DNA of 64,000 nt. Source: Lactarius indigo (Eukaryota > Basidiomycota > Agaricomycetes > Russulales > Russulaceae). Both the position numbers and the translations under genes were made by a program. The notes beneath the pieces are model-generated. The model had not been told where the DNA came from. It searched no databases and worked only from the letters and a program-made list of their open reading frames with translations. Location: positions 558,001 through 622,000 of the forward strand of contig JAFKAC010000003.1 in assembly GCA_025766275.1 (NCBI GenBank). Direction: 5' to 3'. This document shows positions 46,634 through 58,829 of the stretch, piece after piece (position 1 is the first letter of the stretch; the number at the start of each line of letters is the position of its first letter).

Positions 46634-48561
46634 ATGGCCAAGACCAACTGCCATTCCGTAGCTGGTCCATCTTCGTCTAACCGGCCGTACGACATCCTTT
46701 TTTTGTCTCTACCTCCGCCGTCGTCTAATCCACTCGGACACAGCCTCCGATCACGTCGTCGCCGTTCTCCCCCTTGCATTGTCGCTTTTCTTGCCACCAT
46801 CTCTGCCTCTCCCTTTTCCGCCCACGCCCATCCCCTCGATCCACCTCAAACTGCCCTCCCCTTCCTCTATCCCCCCTTCATTCATCAGCCCACCCCTTCC
46901 GTCGCCAAGAGATCCCTTCCTCCAAGCTCCGATGCAACCACCAGCACCCCACCACCAGCACCGCCCACCGAGTGTAATCAAGAGCGGTCTGATTTGCCAG
47001 ACAAGTACGTTCTGGGCGATGACGGTTACTGGCATAAAACTAAATGGTCTCTTTACGGCTCTTCTCAATGTCCTGTGAGTAGCTTCTCCCCCTTAGGCCC
47101 GCTTCAACTCCAACTGAACTCATTTTTTTCATTTAGGGTTCTTGTCCTCCCTCTGCAGTACAGGATGCTGACGCCCGAAATGGCCCAACCGTTACTGTCC
47201 TCCCCTCGTCGACGTCGGTAGACGATTTTGATGTGTCGTCATTGCCAACGGGTTGGAATACTCCTAACAATGCCTCTCGACAAGGGACAGTCATCATTCT
47301 TTCCCTATCCGTCGCTCTTGCGGTCGTCATTCTCGTCATGATGCTTAGTTGCGTCGTTTGGCGGCGTAAGCTCATCCCCAAGAAAGACCCAGAAAAGAAA
47401 TGGCGTCAGTCCTCGGACTTTGCAGAAGACGATGATACTTCGCGAAGCATCCGAGACGCCAAAGCGGCGCAGAGGAGATGGACTAATGCAGTGAGTCGAT
47501 GGAGAAACAATGTGCGGTTCTCTGCTCGTCGCAGACGAACGGATCGTGTTGTTTCCCGAACGAGCAGCTACTCGACGCTGGGTCGGGGAGTAGAAGGAAT
47601 AGGCACCGAGCGCGAAAATACCCCTTCGTCGTCTCGCTCCCCTTCACCGACCCCCACGATGCGGTCTCGAGTATCGACCAGCCAGGGTGTTTCCTCGTCC
47701 TCAGCGGCGTCTGTCCATTCGGCGACCTCACAAGCACGAGCCCAATCATCAAGGGCGCCGTCGCCTCAGCCTCAAGTCACATCCCCTTATAGCCTTCCAC
47801 CACACCCTGCATCTCCGATCCAACCTCCTGCATACCACCCACAGTCACCCATCCCCCCTCCTCCCCCAACGGGGGATCACTCACCTCCATACACACATTC
47901 AGATGGCTGTGAGCCCAGCTCCTCAAAACCTCCCTTATCCTCCCCCAGTTTGCCCCAACCAATCGACGGGGACGATCAACCTCATTCCCTTTCTGGGCAT
48001 GTCGCTACCGACGACAAGGCATTACTTTCCCGCAGAGCGGCCTTTGCCAGCGCACCACCGGGGTCTAGTTCACATTTCCCACCCTCAGTGTCTGTACCTT
48101 CCATGGAAGACGACGATGATTTCGGGTTTCCCCTGGATTCACGGCCGTCATCACCGATCCACGATGTATACAGCTCTGACGAACGACCACCTTATGTGCC
48201 ACCTTCGTCCTTACTTCCTCCCCCGCCATCAAAAGGGAAACTCAAGTATGACTATTCCCGTGATCTGGACCTCGACCTGAACTACGACATTGCAACCGTC
48301 GAGCCCGCACTGGGCCCATCTGCGCCACCGTTCGAGGAAAGCGAGGCAGTGCCTAGCGCACCGCCGCTTGACCTGGAAGTTCCTGTCGCCTCAGCGCCTG
48401 TCTTGGTAGCAGAGCGAGAGGATGACAGACAAGGCGACACGCATCGTATGGATACAGACGCCGCGATGACATCTCCTGGGCACGTGTCACCCATTTTCCC
48501 AGAGGACCATGTGGTCGACGGCGCTACGCCCGACATGGCTCTGCCGCTACCGCGAAGATGA
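46634..48561 (+). CDS. Single-pass type I membrane protein with Ser/Pro-rich cytoplasmic tail, 621 aa
   Basis: Two exons (46634-47074, 47137-48561) with a 62-nt intron give 621 aa in frame. The N-terminal extracellular part has a possible signal segment (CIVAFLATISASPFSAHA) and a short Cys-containing domain with LPDKYVLGDDGYWHKTKW and QCPGSCPP. One clear transmembrane helix follows (VIILSLSVALAVVILVMML), then basic residues (WRRKLIPKK), which orient the tail inward. The tail is about 380 aa, rich in Ser and Pro (PPPPP and SPSP patches), with the motif SAPPLDLEVP near the end. The overall plan resembles fungal cell-wall or stress sensors, but no family signature is seen, so this is only an analogy. 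The start was taken at the first ATG; another at 46634+60 is possible. Confidence 0.65.
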
Positions 48562-49921
48562 TTGCTCGTTCTTCCACGGGCGTCGTTTTCCATCCGGCTC
48601 CATTTGCTTGCTCGTCGTGGACGAGTTGTGGACTTACCCGGCCGTTATTCGGGTGTAGGAAGGAGATCTCTCACGTAGCGTTAAACTTATCAATTGATGA
48701 TAACTTGTACTAATTTTAAACGCGGCTTTTCTCCGAGAGATCAGGAGCCTTACAGTAAATTGGCATAGCCGATTAAATGGGTCTCGATGAGGCCGAGAAC
48801 GCGGTGCTTGCCGTGGCCAGGACGATACAATTTGGACAATCGGATGGCGGCGATTACCAATAGTTCTACAGTAGTCGATCACGGGTTTAGGGTAACGGAT
48901 GTACTTGTCCCCACGCACTGGAAATAGGGAGCTGAAGGGGAGGTTCTCGGGGCGCATCACGCATTATCGGCCGCCGTGATAATCAATACCGATCGTGTGG
49001 GTTAAACACTGTATGCCATCAAAAGCTAAGGTCTATTTTCTACACTACGACGACCAAAGAACCCTGAGTAGGCGCCACACTCAGAGGAGATCACCGATCA
49101 GCCCTTCTTACTGGAATTGTAACTTACTTTTCCGGTCTCATCCTTGTGAGTTACAGCAGCAGTATTTCCGGCATGGCAGATTTTTTTTGATTTGGCGTCC
49201 GCGGTCCATGTACTAAAAATGGGACAAATGCCCTTTTCCCCCGACGTCGCGTGATGACGTATTGTATTGTAGTTATAGGCTACGGTTAATGCGGCCTATG
49301 TTTATATTGATGCGTGACCCGGCGGGTGATTGTTGCGGCATCTCCCACACAGTACAAAAATAGGTAAGTTCAAAGGTAGCTATTCTTGCATTCGCATACG
49401 AGTCGCCAAGTAGTACAGTAGCGGGAGTGAGTGAGTGAACTACGGGGATGAGCAACCAACAAACCTTACCAGTAGAACAGAAGTTATTAAATTGAGTGGG
49501 GCTGTACTAAATTTACACAGCCTGTGGCCTGAGTATCGGTGTCGGGCTCGAGGTCGGGCTCCGCTTGCTTGGTGGAAACGCGGAGCTCTATCTCAGTTTG
49601 GGCATCACTTTGGGAAGTGCAGTGGCCCTTTGCTCTGCAAGAGGCCATATTTCTGCCTGTGTGCGATTTCGGTCGATAGCATGCTACTGCCTAACTGCCC
49701 GTGACGTTGGAGTACCTCAGTTGATCTGCTTCAATTGTTGCAGTCAGATTCATACTTACCTCATAAGGCTAATCGCCCTCGGGGCTGTGCTCTCCGGATC
49801 CCGGGCCGTGTTTACCGGCACGCACATGGAAGTGGTCACGAGGGGTCGATGATTAGCGCGCTAAGGCTATCGTATCACCAACAACTCGAAGTACTACGTG
49901 TACAGTACAGTACACCCAACC
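48562..49921. other. Intergenic, 1.36 kb, no gene supported
   Basis: Open frames here have no recognisable domain. The right end holds the SYO1 5' flank. No repeat or RNA gene was seen. Confidence 0.4.
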
Positions 49922-52554
49922 ATGGGCAAGTCTCAGAAGAAGCGATCGATGCGCCGGCACAATCCAGTACGCGTACCCGATTCACATTTACCAAAAGGTC
50001 TCGCCGCTGCCTCTTCCTCGTCTAACAAGACCGAGGCCGTGTTACCCATTATCAAAAAAGTGTGCGCCGTTCTTCTCGGAACATCCGTTATGATTCTGGA
50101 ACGAATTCTTTTTTTTTTTCTTCTTCTTTAGATCGAGAACGCCGACCCCACCGAGCGCAAGTGGGCGTGTGTTGCCGTCTCGAATCTGATACACAATGAC
50201 CCGTCGACCCGTCGCCTCTTGCAGGGAAAGAACGTCGTGGGGACGTTGATTAGCCGCCTCACGGATTCCGAGGAAGAGGTCGTCGTCGAAGCCGCCGGGG
50301 CGCTTCGGTACGTTGTTTTCGGCGTTTCTTTTTTCTTTTTTCTTTTTCTTTTTTTTTTTTTCTTTCATTGACACCCGGTAATAACAATGTCGGCCGTGGA
50401 CTCACAGAAATCTATGCATCGACGGCGGATATGAAATTTGTGCCGAGATGTACAATAAGAATATTCTTGCGCCGTTATCGACATTCATACCTAAAGTGAG
50501 TGCGCGCGCGTGCGTCTCTACTCGAACGCGCCGGGTATCCATTACTGTGTATCCACGTGCCGACATTGCTTTTTACTTCTGTTAGATCTCCTCGGTTCTA
50601 TCTCAATACGCCGATTCTCCGAAGACGGCATCTGAGAATGCGCAGAAAGTCGTCTACGAATTTTCCGAAAATGTCATCACCATCTTGTGGTGCCTCTCGT
50701 AAGTCTTGACACCGCCATGCTACGAGGTGTGGATCTCCCCCCCCCCACTCTCGCCGCACCGCTCTGGGGCTGTCTCAGATGTAGAAGTGCAGAGAAACGT
50801 CGAACAAGGCCCTCAATGCCGTGAACGGCCTCATGCTCGTGCCGTTCTTAATGGCTTTCCTGTCGTCGCGCGATCGTCTACCTCTTACGACCGTGACATC
50901 AGCTGGTCCGTACCCCGCTTTAACCCCACTTCTGGGGATAGTACCTAACGTGCTCAACGTGATCACAGCTCAATGTCTTTACGTGTTGACGGACGACAAT
51001 CCCCCCGTCGGCGACGAGATCCGCGCCAACCTGAGCTATATCTCCTGTCTTCTTGAGATATCCAAAGTGCGCAGCGCCGCCCCGGACGTCAAGGGCAAAA
51101 ACCCCGCAGCTGAAGAGCGTGCTGTCGCTCTTGGCATCCTTGGTTGTGGTGCGCAGACCCTAGGGTGGAGTGCGCATTCTGACGACTGATTGGGAAAAAA
51201 AACACACACAGGTATTTTGCGGAACCTCGCGCCGTTCCCACCGCCCTCGTCTATCGCCTCTGTCGACCTCGATAAGGAAATTCTTTTGCCTGCGCTGCTC
51301 CCCGCCGTCTCTTCTGTGTCTCTGCAAGAAGCAACGGATGCCGTTCGAGGGTTCGTTCAACTGCAGGCATGTTATGCGCTGCCTTGCATTCCATCTCTAA
51401 CTTGCTATGATGGGGGGACAGTCCGAGAAGCCCGAAGGCAGTGACAATGATCTGAAACACTCTCCACGACCGGATCACAAATCAGAGGAAGAGCTCGGTC
51501 TCGAGCGAGTCGAGACGAGTCTACGGGCCGTGCAGCTCGCGCTAGAGATACTCACTGGCGTATGTGCGACGCTTCCAGACCCGAACCTCGACCCTAGCGT
51601 GGATGACGACGACGAAGTCTTCGTGGATGGCGGCGCAGACGACAGCGCCATGGACGAGACGCCCGATGAACCAATGGCCCTCGACGAAGCCCCCTCGCAC
51701 AACAGCAGCATCCCCGCGCCGTCGTTCCTCCCAACGCTCCTCGAGCCGCTCCTGGCGCTCATCCAACCCACGGAGCTCTCCTTCCCTGCGCCCTCGCCCC
51801 ACCCGCCAACGACGTCGGCCCTCGGCGCGATCCACATAGCCGCCTTCGAGTGCCTCTCGAACGCATTCTTCGCGCTCGCAGCAGCGCCCGCCGCAGCGGC
51901 ATCAGACGTACAGGTTGGCCAGCGCGTGTGGGCCGCCGTATGGATTGCCCTCTCCAGCGCTGGCAGCCCCGCAGATGCCGCTCCTGGCAGCGCGCGCGCG
52001 GCCGTGTGGGACATCGCGGTGGGCGTGCTGTGGGGCGTCGGCACAATCTGGCCGGGCCAAATCGTGAGTGATTTTCACCTCCAGTGAATATATATATATG
52101 TGTGTATTTGACGGCGGACAACAAGGTGCCGGAGGAAGCGCAGGTAAAAGCACTCGTCGCGCTGTGCGACGCGCGCACGGACGACGCAGTGCGCGTCAAG
52201 TGCGTCGGCGCGCTCGCGGCGCTTGCGCAACACCCTGCGTCGCTCGACGCGAATCGCGCCATCGCCTCGTACCTCCTGGCTCTGCTCGCGCCTGGGCGCA
52301 CTGGCACGGAGACGATGCTGCAGGCAGTCGAGTCACTGATCGATATATTCGCGGACGAGGGCGCGCCTGCAGAGGCGAATTTTCGCGCTGGGAACGTGCT
52401 TGCGGCGCTGGCCGGCGCGGTGGAGGACGTGCGGCGCGCGGTGAAGGGTATCGACCGTAAGAAGCAAGGCGGGAGAGAATTGAGGAGGCACGGAGAGGAG
52501 GTGCGGGATAACTTGGTTGCGTTCGTGCGGTACCGGAGGGCACTCGGGGTCTAA
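49922..52554 (+). CDS. SYO1: SYO1, symportin for ribosomal proteins Rpl5/Rpl11
   Basis: ARM/HEAT-repeat transport adaptor that imports Rpl5 and Rpl11 together into the nucleus (known in yeast). Nine exons (49922-50059, 50132-50307, 50408-50495, 50586-50698, 50793-50905, 50969-51148, 51212-51366, 51422-52063, 52126-52554) sum to 2034 nt, 677 aa, in frame. The basic N-terminus is MGKSQKKRSMRRHNP. ARM-like helices follow, with KWACVAVSNLIHND, EEEVVVEAAGALRNLCIDGG and QYADSPKTASENAQKVVYEF. An acidic loop (DDDDEVFVDGGADDSAMDE, about aa 380-400), typical of Syo1, comes before the C-terminal helices. It ends RRALGV. Intron 7 (51367-51421) begins with GC, not GT. The intron at 52064-52125 contains an AT repeat. 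Confidence 0.85.
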
Positions 52555-52809
52555 CGATACTCGCTTCGTCGATACGGCGAGAAAACCAAAAAGCAAGAAA
52601 GCTTGTATTGGTGTTACTGTAAGGACGCGGATGCATTTACAAGAGCTCATCCTCTAAGTTCATCCTATACAACAAATCATATAACCCCCCTTTCCCCCTC
52701 GTTTATCATCATACATGTTATTCTTTGACTTTCGTGCGCCTTATTCGGGAACCGGGCCAGCGTGCTAGACATTTTTTTCAGTACAAAGGTGCGAGCGAGT
52801 GCGGGTGGA

Positions 52810-54269
52810 TTAACTTGCCTCGGCGGTATCAAACGCATCCAGCCCCGCAGCGACGCGAGTGCCAGTAATTAAAGCAGACCAATCGAGCACGGGGAACCTC
52901 GTGCTCCCCGTGCGCACTTGGGCGTCGTGCAGGGCTCGAGCGGTGAGCAGGTGGTGTTGCGCACTATCGATGGCGGGCATGGGCGAATTGTGCTCCGTGC
53001 TGAGCCTGCGAATATGTGTGGCGTCTTTCACACCCCCGTCGATGGAAAAGCCGACGGAGCCGTCGAATTTGTTGTGCAGCATCTTGTCACCGTAGGCGAG
53101 CCAGCTACAAAAGAGAATGAGTTGGAGTGAAGCACTTTGGTGTTGTTGTTCACTGACAGCGGAGCGGGGAACAGTTCTGTGTGAGGATCGGTGAAGTGAG
53201 CCTCTGAAAGGGGTTCTGTGAGAAAATTTACCTTTGATGCACTCGTAGACGAGGTCTTGCCCAACGCCAGACTTCTCCGCGATCGTGTACGACTCCGCAA
53301 TCAGTTCCAGGGACCCCAGGATCAAAGAGTTGCCAATGAGTTTGAAGGTTGGTGCTGGGCTCCGTTGTCAACAAAGCCCGAACTAACAAAGGAATGATGT
53401 CACCTTTCTCAACGTTCCCACCGAGGTCTATGACGCGTCGCCCGATTGCAGGTACGAGCGTGTAAGCGACCTCCTTCTTAGAGCGATAATCGCCACTGAG
53501 AAGGACGATGAGGGTTGCTTTTTCGGCCATAGCAGGAGGACCGAAGACGGGCCCAGTCACGAGGTGACAGTGAGGGATGGCGGATATGAGCAGGTCGAGT
53601 TCGCCTAAAGCCAAAAAGAGAATAGACACGGCGTCATCGGGGTGAGTTCGTTCTCCCAGCACGCCTGCGACGTGCCTGCCACACTCGGATATATCTGCAA
53701 CGTGGCGCGTGTCAATAAGATGCTTGTAGACCCATCATGGGGTCGGGTATCCGGCGAGAGCTAAACTGACAGTGCTAGTTTCTACAAATATTGTGCTCTT
53801 CGTCGGAGGTTGTGCCTAGTAACGATATGATTATGACCATCGATTACCCCCGAGCGCACACAAAGATGTGCAGGCCCCTTGCCTGAAGCGCGGCAGCGAT
53901 CTCTTTGTATACGGATCTGGCGACTTCGTCGCTGGCAAGCGACGTAAGGACGATGTCGCACTTGGTCGCGACGTCTACGAAGGACTGTGCGATCGCGACC
54001 TTGCCGTCCCCGAGTTCGTGCAGCAGCTTCTCGCTCTTCTCCTTGGATCTGTTCCAGACGAGGAGCGGGGGCTGCTGTTCGAGGTTGGCCGCGCGATGGT
54101 TAGCGAGGTTGCGCGCCATGGGATAGCCCATCGCGCCGAGGCCGATCCACCCGACCTGGACCTGGTGCTGACGACCCGGCGTTTGAGGACGCGAGTAAGG
54201 CATCTCGTGCGTCGCCAGGTGCGGGGGCACCGAACTAAGATGTCGTGCATGCAGTTTCTGGTCAGCCAT
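52810..54269 (-). CDS. NAD(P)-dependent 3-hydroxyisobutyrate dehydrogenase-like oxidoreductase
   Basis: Beta-hydroxyacid dehydrogenase family enzyme, expected to oxidise a 3-hydroxyacid with NAD(P). The start at 54269 gives MADQKLHARHLSS, followed by the Rossmann fold VGWIGLGAMGYPMARNLANH with the GxGxxG motif, and DIVLTSLASDEVARSVYKEI. Later exons give STIFVETST, GPVFGPPAMAEKATLIVLLSG and the catalytic-helix region GRRVIDLGGNVEK and APTFKLIGNSLILGSLEL. The C-terminal domain has YGDKMLHNKFDGSVGFSID, GGVKDATHIRRLSTE and NSPMPAIDSAQHHLLTARAL and stops at 52810. The Lys in the K-LIGNS segment is the family's likely catalytic residue. One intron (between SVAG and ELDLL) may use a GC donor. It shares a 152-bp promoter with the kinase gene. 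Confidence 0.85.
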
Positions 54270-54421
54270 TGTCGATTTCCACGTCGGTGTCCGTGCTGGG
54301 TTAAATGGGTTCGGAGATGACCGGGCAGAGACGTGCCACGTGGAAGCCACGCGAGGATGGTTTCCTAAACGGGACAATTCTCTGAGTGAAACCAGCGGGT
54401 CTCCTGCCCAGCGAACACTGC
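54270..54421. promoter_or_regulatory. Compact bidirectional promoter, dehydrogenase/NAK kinase
   Basis: 152 bp separate the two ATGs. It contains the palindrome CCACGTGG at about 54337-54344, near the middle. No TATA box is evident. CACGTG is the canonical bHLH site and also lies in the WBP11/RNF10 interval. Confidence 0.45.
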
Positions 54422-57400
54422 ATGGCCTTCCAGCAGGCCAGCAACAAGGGCACCCTTGTCCCAGGTCAGACAATCTCTGTCAACAAGTATACCGTCCAGG
54501 TAGAGCGTTACCTCAGCCAAGGTTTGATCGTTTCAGCTTCCGTTTAGCGGCCTTCTGTGACAACCAGGGATAGGCGGCTTTGCACATGTCTACCTCGTCA
54601 GGACACCCACGCCAGTGTACGGAACGACACATCATGTCCTCAAGCGCATTGCGGTCGCGAGTGAGTCGATGCTCACGGACGTCAAGAAGGAAGTCGACAT
54701 CATGGTGTGCCATCTGTTCTGACCCGAGTAAAAGCATCTCAAAATGGACTACAGCGTATCCTGAAAGGCCACCCAAATGTCGTTCATCTCATCGACGCAG
54801 CCTGGCATAGAACATCAGCTGGAGCATACGAAGTTTTCATCCTGATGGAGTTTTGTTCAGGTCCGTTTCACGACCGAGTACCCCGTTTCCCTCTGACCCT
54901 AGGATAGGCGGCGGCATCATCGACATGATGAACAGGCGACTACGCGAGCGCCTCACTGAGGCCGATATTCTTCAAATTTTCGTTGATGTCTGCGAAGGGG
55001 TGGCTGCCATGCACAACCTTCGCCCAGCCCTCCTACATCGTGACCTCAAAGTCGAGAACATCCTCCAGTCCTCTGACACGCTGTTTAAGCTCTGCGACTT
55101 TGGCTCCGCAACACCAGTGGCGGCACGACTGCCTGCTAACGCCCAAGAAATAAGGGCCCTTGAAGCTGACCTCAACCGACACACCACCCTCCAGTATCGT
55201 GCACCCGAAATGGTCGATCCCTATCTGCGACGACCCATCGACGAGAAGTCGGACGTGTGGGCCTTGGGTGTCCTGTTGTACAAGCTCTGCTACTACACAA
55301 CACCGTTCGAGGAGCACGGGCCTCTCGCCATTTTGAACGTCCAATACAAAATACCACCATACCCGGTGTATTCGGCACAGATGAATTCACTAATCGGTAT
55401 GTTAGGTCTTCGAACACTGTTTAAGTAAGCTTAGCGCGCGCACAGGGTCTATGTTGCGTGAACATGGCGCACAGCGTCCAACAGTGTTTGAGACCCTCAA
55501 TGTGGTACATCGTATGCGTGGCACCAAGTCCAAATTCACGTACAACGTCCCATCCCGATCGCAGCTCACTCCACACCTACCCACCGACCCCTCCCTCTCG
55601 TCGTCGGCTACATTGGACGGACTTGTCTCTTACCGCTCTTCCACATCAGCTTCTCAGGCCCAGGCGCCTCCATCAACCAAACCCGACAAGAACGCGGGCG
55701 TTCAGGCACGGGAAAAGGTCCTTGAGGCGCTCGCTCCTTTACGACGCGGGCGCCCAGCGCCTGTCTCGCTCCATCACTCAACAACAGGACCCTCGAGCCC
55801 AACCAGGGAGAAGGCGGAACGCAAACCTCTTGAGCTCGAATTCAACGAAGCAGAAGATGAGTCGTGGAAGGCCGCGCGTGGCGCCGTACGTGGCCACCGC
55901 TCCGGTCTCGCGAGTCCGACTACGTGGCAACCGCCAGCTGCCTCCATCGACGATGCATGGGGCCTTGCGCGAGGATCTGGCACAGATACTCCCGACAAGT
56001 CGAAGAATCGCGATCGTCGTAAGACGGTTCAGGGCTCTATTGCTGGACTGAGTGGCTTTGGAGACTCGTTCGACGGTGGTCTCGCGTTATCCTCGACTGC
56101 TGTTGCAGCCGCTTCGGCGTCTGGCAGTCCTTGGCTAACACCACAACCGAATGCCAAGCCCGTTGGGACTTCCTTGCGTCCTCAGGAGACGACCAGTCGC
56201 TTCCTGGCGCCCAGCAAACCAAGGGACGCGTTTGAGGGTCTAGGTCTTTCGTCCGACCGCGCACCTGCTCCAACGCTCGGCGAGGTTCAGAAAGCCCGGA
56301 CGGGTCTGAGTGTGGGCGCGACGGGCACGGATGCTTCTTCTACCAAGTTGGCTGTTCCTGGACGCGGAACATCGCATCAGGCCGCTCCGAGCTCGCCTCG
56401 CCCTTCACCTTCACCACGGTTGTTATCGCAAGCCCCATCACCAGCGCCGCCAGCTTCGACCTGGCGACCGTCACCCTCTCCGCTTCCACAGACGCAAGCA
56501 AGCGCACCTAAGGTCGATCTCACCGCGGAACAACGCTTCCCGGCACTCGAAGTGCTAGACCGTACATTTTCGTCTTCCACATCCAGTGTTCTTCCGTCGC
56601 AGGAGAAACTCCCTATGCCATCAGCCCCTCCACCGCAGCCTTCGTACAGCACATTTACTGGGGCAACTGGCCAGCGTCTTGGAAGCAAATTCACCCAGAC
56701 ACTCAGTCGTGACAGCAGCATTCGCTCCGAGCAAACTACGGGGATCACAGGGCCTGAGTCACGCCCATCTAAACATGAGCGTGCCGGGTCGCACCTTCCA
56801 CCGCCGTCACCTTCGCGTCTTCCGCGCCTCCCATCACGCGCTCCGCCGCCGAAGCGTCAGACGTCTCTCGCCGCACGTCCGCCACCCACCACTCAGGAGC
56901 CTAAGCCCGACGAGCCACCATCACCCGCCATGATCATGGGCCGCCCTGAGCCTCAGGATTGGTTGACTGGGCCGGAGGAGACTGGTGTGGGCGCGAGACT
57001 TGTGTTGAGAGACTTGCCCAAGCGATCATCTGTCGTCGTGGAGCGCGCTCCACAAGTTCCAAGCCCACAGGAGGCTGTCGCCGTTTCTGATAACCGATCG
57101 CCGCCTTCTCCTTTGCCGTCTCCCGCTCCCGCTCCGACGGCCACACCTTCCTGGAACATGGGTGTGAAGCCAATTCATGCGGATACGGGCAAAGCTCGCT
57201 TCCCATTGCCATCGAAGCCGGCACAGGTGTCGGTAGAACCGCGTGAATCTGCGTCAGCTCCTGTGGACAATTGGTCGCCGGCACATGGACGACGAGATAC
57301 GACGTCGACGACCAGCAGTGATGACGGGCCAGAGGACGCAACTGCCTTCGGACCTCCGCAACTTTCTACGATGCGCCAACCGGTGCAGGCCGAAGCAAAG

Positions 57401-58579
57401 GTGGTTGGCGACGCTGGCGCTAAGCGACGGCGGCGAAGCAGGTCAAAAGGCCGCCAGGGTTCGGTTCACGAATTAGTCGACCTGTGGGGAGGAAAGGACG
57501 TCCGCCCCAAGTCCTCTGGAGGGGGCGGTGTGTCACCGGGACCGAAGCCTGCTTCGCGTGACCCCGAAGACAGCGCCAACTCAAGCAGGACTTTACTGTT
57601 CCCGCCCGTGGACCAGCCGTCAAAGCCACGTTCTGCTTCTCCGCAACCGCTCATCTCGCCATCGATATCTACTGATTCTACGAAGCGTGAACAACCCTCG
57701 CCTTCGCGACGCTCGCCGAGACATCGCAAGCAGTCTACGAATGGGCGTGATGCGGGTCCACCCCCTTCTGCATCTGCTGGGACTGCGACAGTCCGCCCGC
57801 GCCCCCAGTCGATGTTCCTCAACTCCCCAACCGCCGCAGCCGTGAAGTTCCCCGTCCCGTCTCCCATCGAGTCTAGCAGCCCTGGTCTGGGGGTCCCACC
57901 ACCAGACGCACGCGCACAGCGCACGACCCGCCGTACGTCCATCTCGGACATGGTCCAGCGCTTCGAGGCGATGGGCGGGAACGTGGCCACTAGTACCCCT
58001 CCTGTTACTGTTCTGCAGCCTAGCCCTAGCAGCCCCGCACCACCATCGGGGGCGTCACTCACTCGATCCGCGACGACGCACGTCTCGCCGACCCCTCGGC
58101 GTGGCTACTTTGGCGGTGCCGTCGGTCTACCCGGGCTATCGACAGATCTATCTCCATCGAAGAAGCTACCAACAGGCCTCGGCGTATCGGATCGGCCGCG
58201 CGCTGAGCACGCGTCGCCCGTTGGTCTCCCGGGTCTCGCAATGGAGCGGAAGATATCTGCCTCATATGGCAGCGGGGGGCGTCGTTCGCCGACGAAAATG
58301 GACTTCACTGGCGGACTCGATGCCCCTGCGAGACCCGTTCCCAAGCGTTCGCCCTCCCCTGTTCCGCCCGTCGCTGGCGATGAGGCGCAGCCGTCGTCGC
58401 CGGAGCGACCGTACCAGGGTGTGGGCCGCCTCATTGATCAGTGGCAGCGCAAGACCGCGGATGCGGATCCACCGCGAAGCCCCGTGTCGCGACGCAGAGG
58501 TGGGGCCGCTACTGGCACCGGTGCAACTGCTTCGCCGCGGCGCGCAGGCGTAGTCGCGGGGCGTGGAACGCAGGATTAG
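54422..58579 (+). CDS. NAK-family serine/threonine kinase (Ark1/Prk1/AAK1 type)
   Basis: Protein kinase of the Ark/Prk/AAK1 family, which phosphorylates endocytic coat and actin-patch proteins (known for the family). Five exons (54422-54521, 54574-54704, 54755-54860, 54908-55396, 55446-58579) sum to 3960 nt, 1319 aa, in frame. The N-terminus is [18 protein letters not shown]. The P-loop region is [12 protein letters not shown], followed by VLKRIAV (Lys) and [10 protein letters not shown]. The catalytic loop is [12 protein letters not shown], with CDFGSA and [20 protein letters not shown]. The NAK-type insert with [17 protein letters not shown] follows. The kinase domain ends near aa 320. The remaining 1000 aa come almost entirely from one exon and are rich in Pro and Ser (SPSP, PPPS), presumably disordered and full of docking and phosphorylation sites. 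The last residues are [11 protein letters not shown]. Confidence 0.9.
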
Positions 58580-58829
58580 ACTGATTACCTTACTCCCATG
58601 GCTTTACCCACACAGTGCATTTGTGTATTTACGACTCTGTTCGGAACCAATTTTCTCTTTCTTTTCTTTATATTTTGACCGGGGATATTACTTTTGCGTG
58701 CGGAGACCGACTTGTATACATGATCATGACCAGCACTATAGAGAAGAACTATGAAAGATGGGTGCAAAAAAAAAGAGATAAAACTGGGCTAGACTGGATA
58801 CGAAGACAACGCGGGCAAAATAGCTAATG
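58580..58829. other. Convergent intergenic, kinase and Ctr
   Basis: 250 bp between two facing 3' ends. It contains a run of nine A near 58766. No gene is expected, and terminators for both transcripts probably lie here. Confidence 0.4.

Noticed and set aside
51475..52044. 189-codon minus-strand frame
   Set aside because: Antisense of the SYO1 exon 8, whose sense frame has clear family features; GC-rich codons keep the shadow open.
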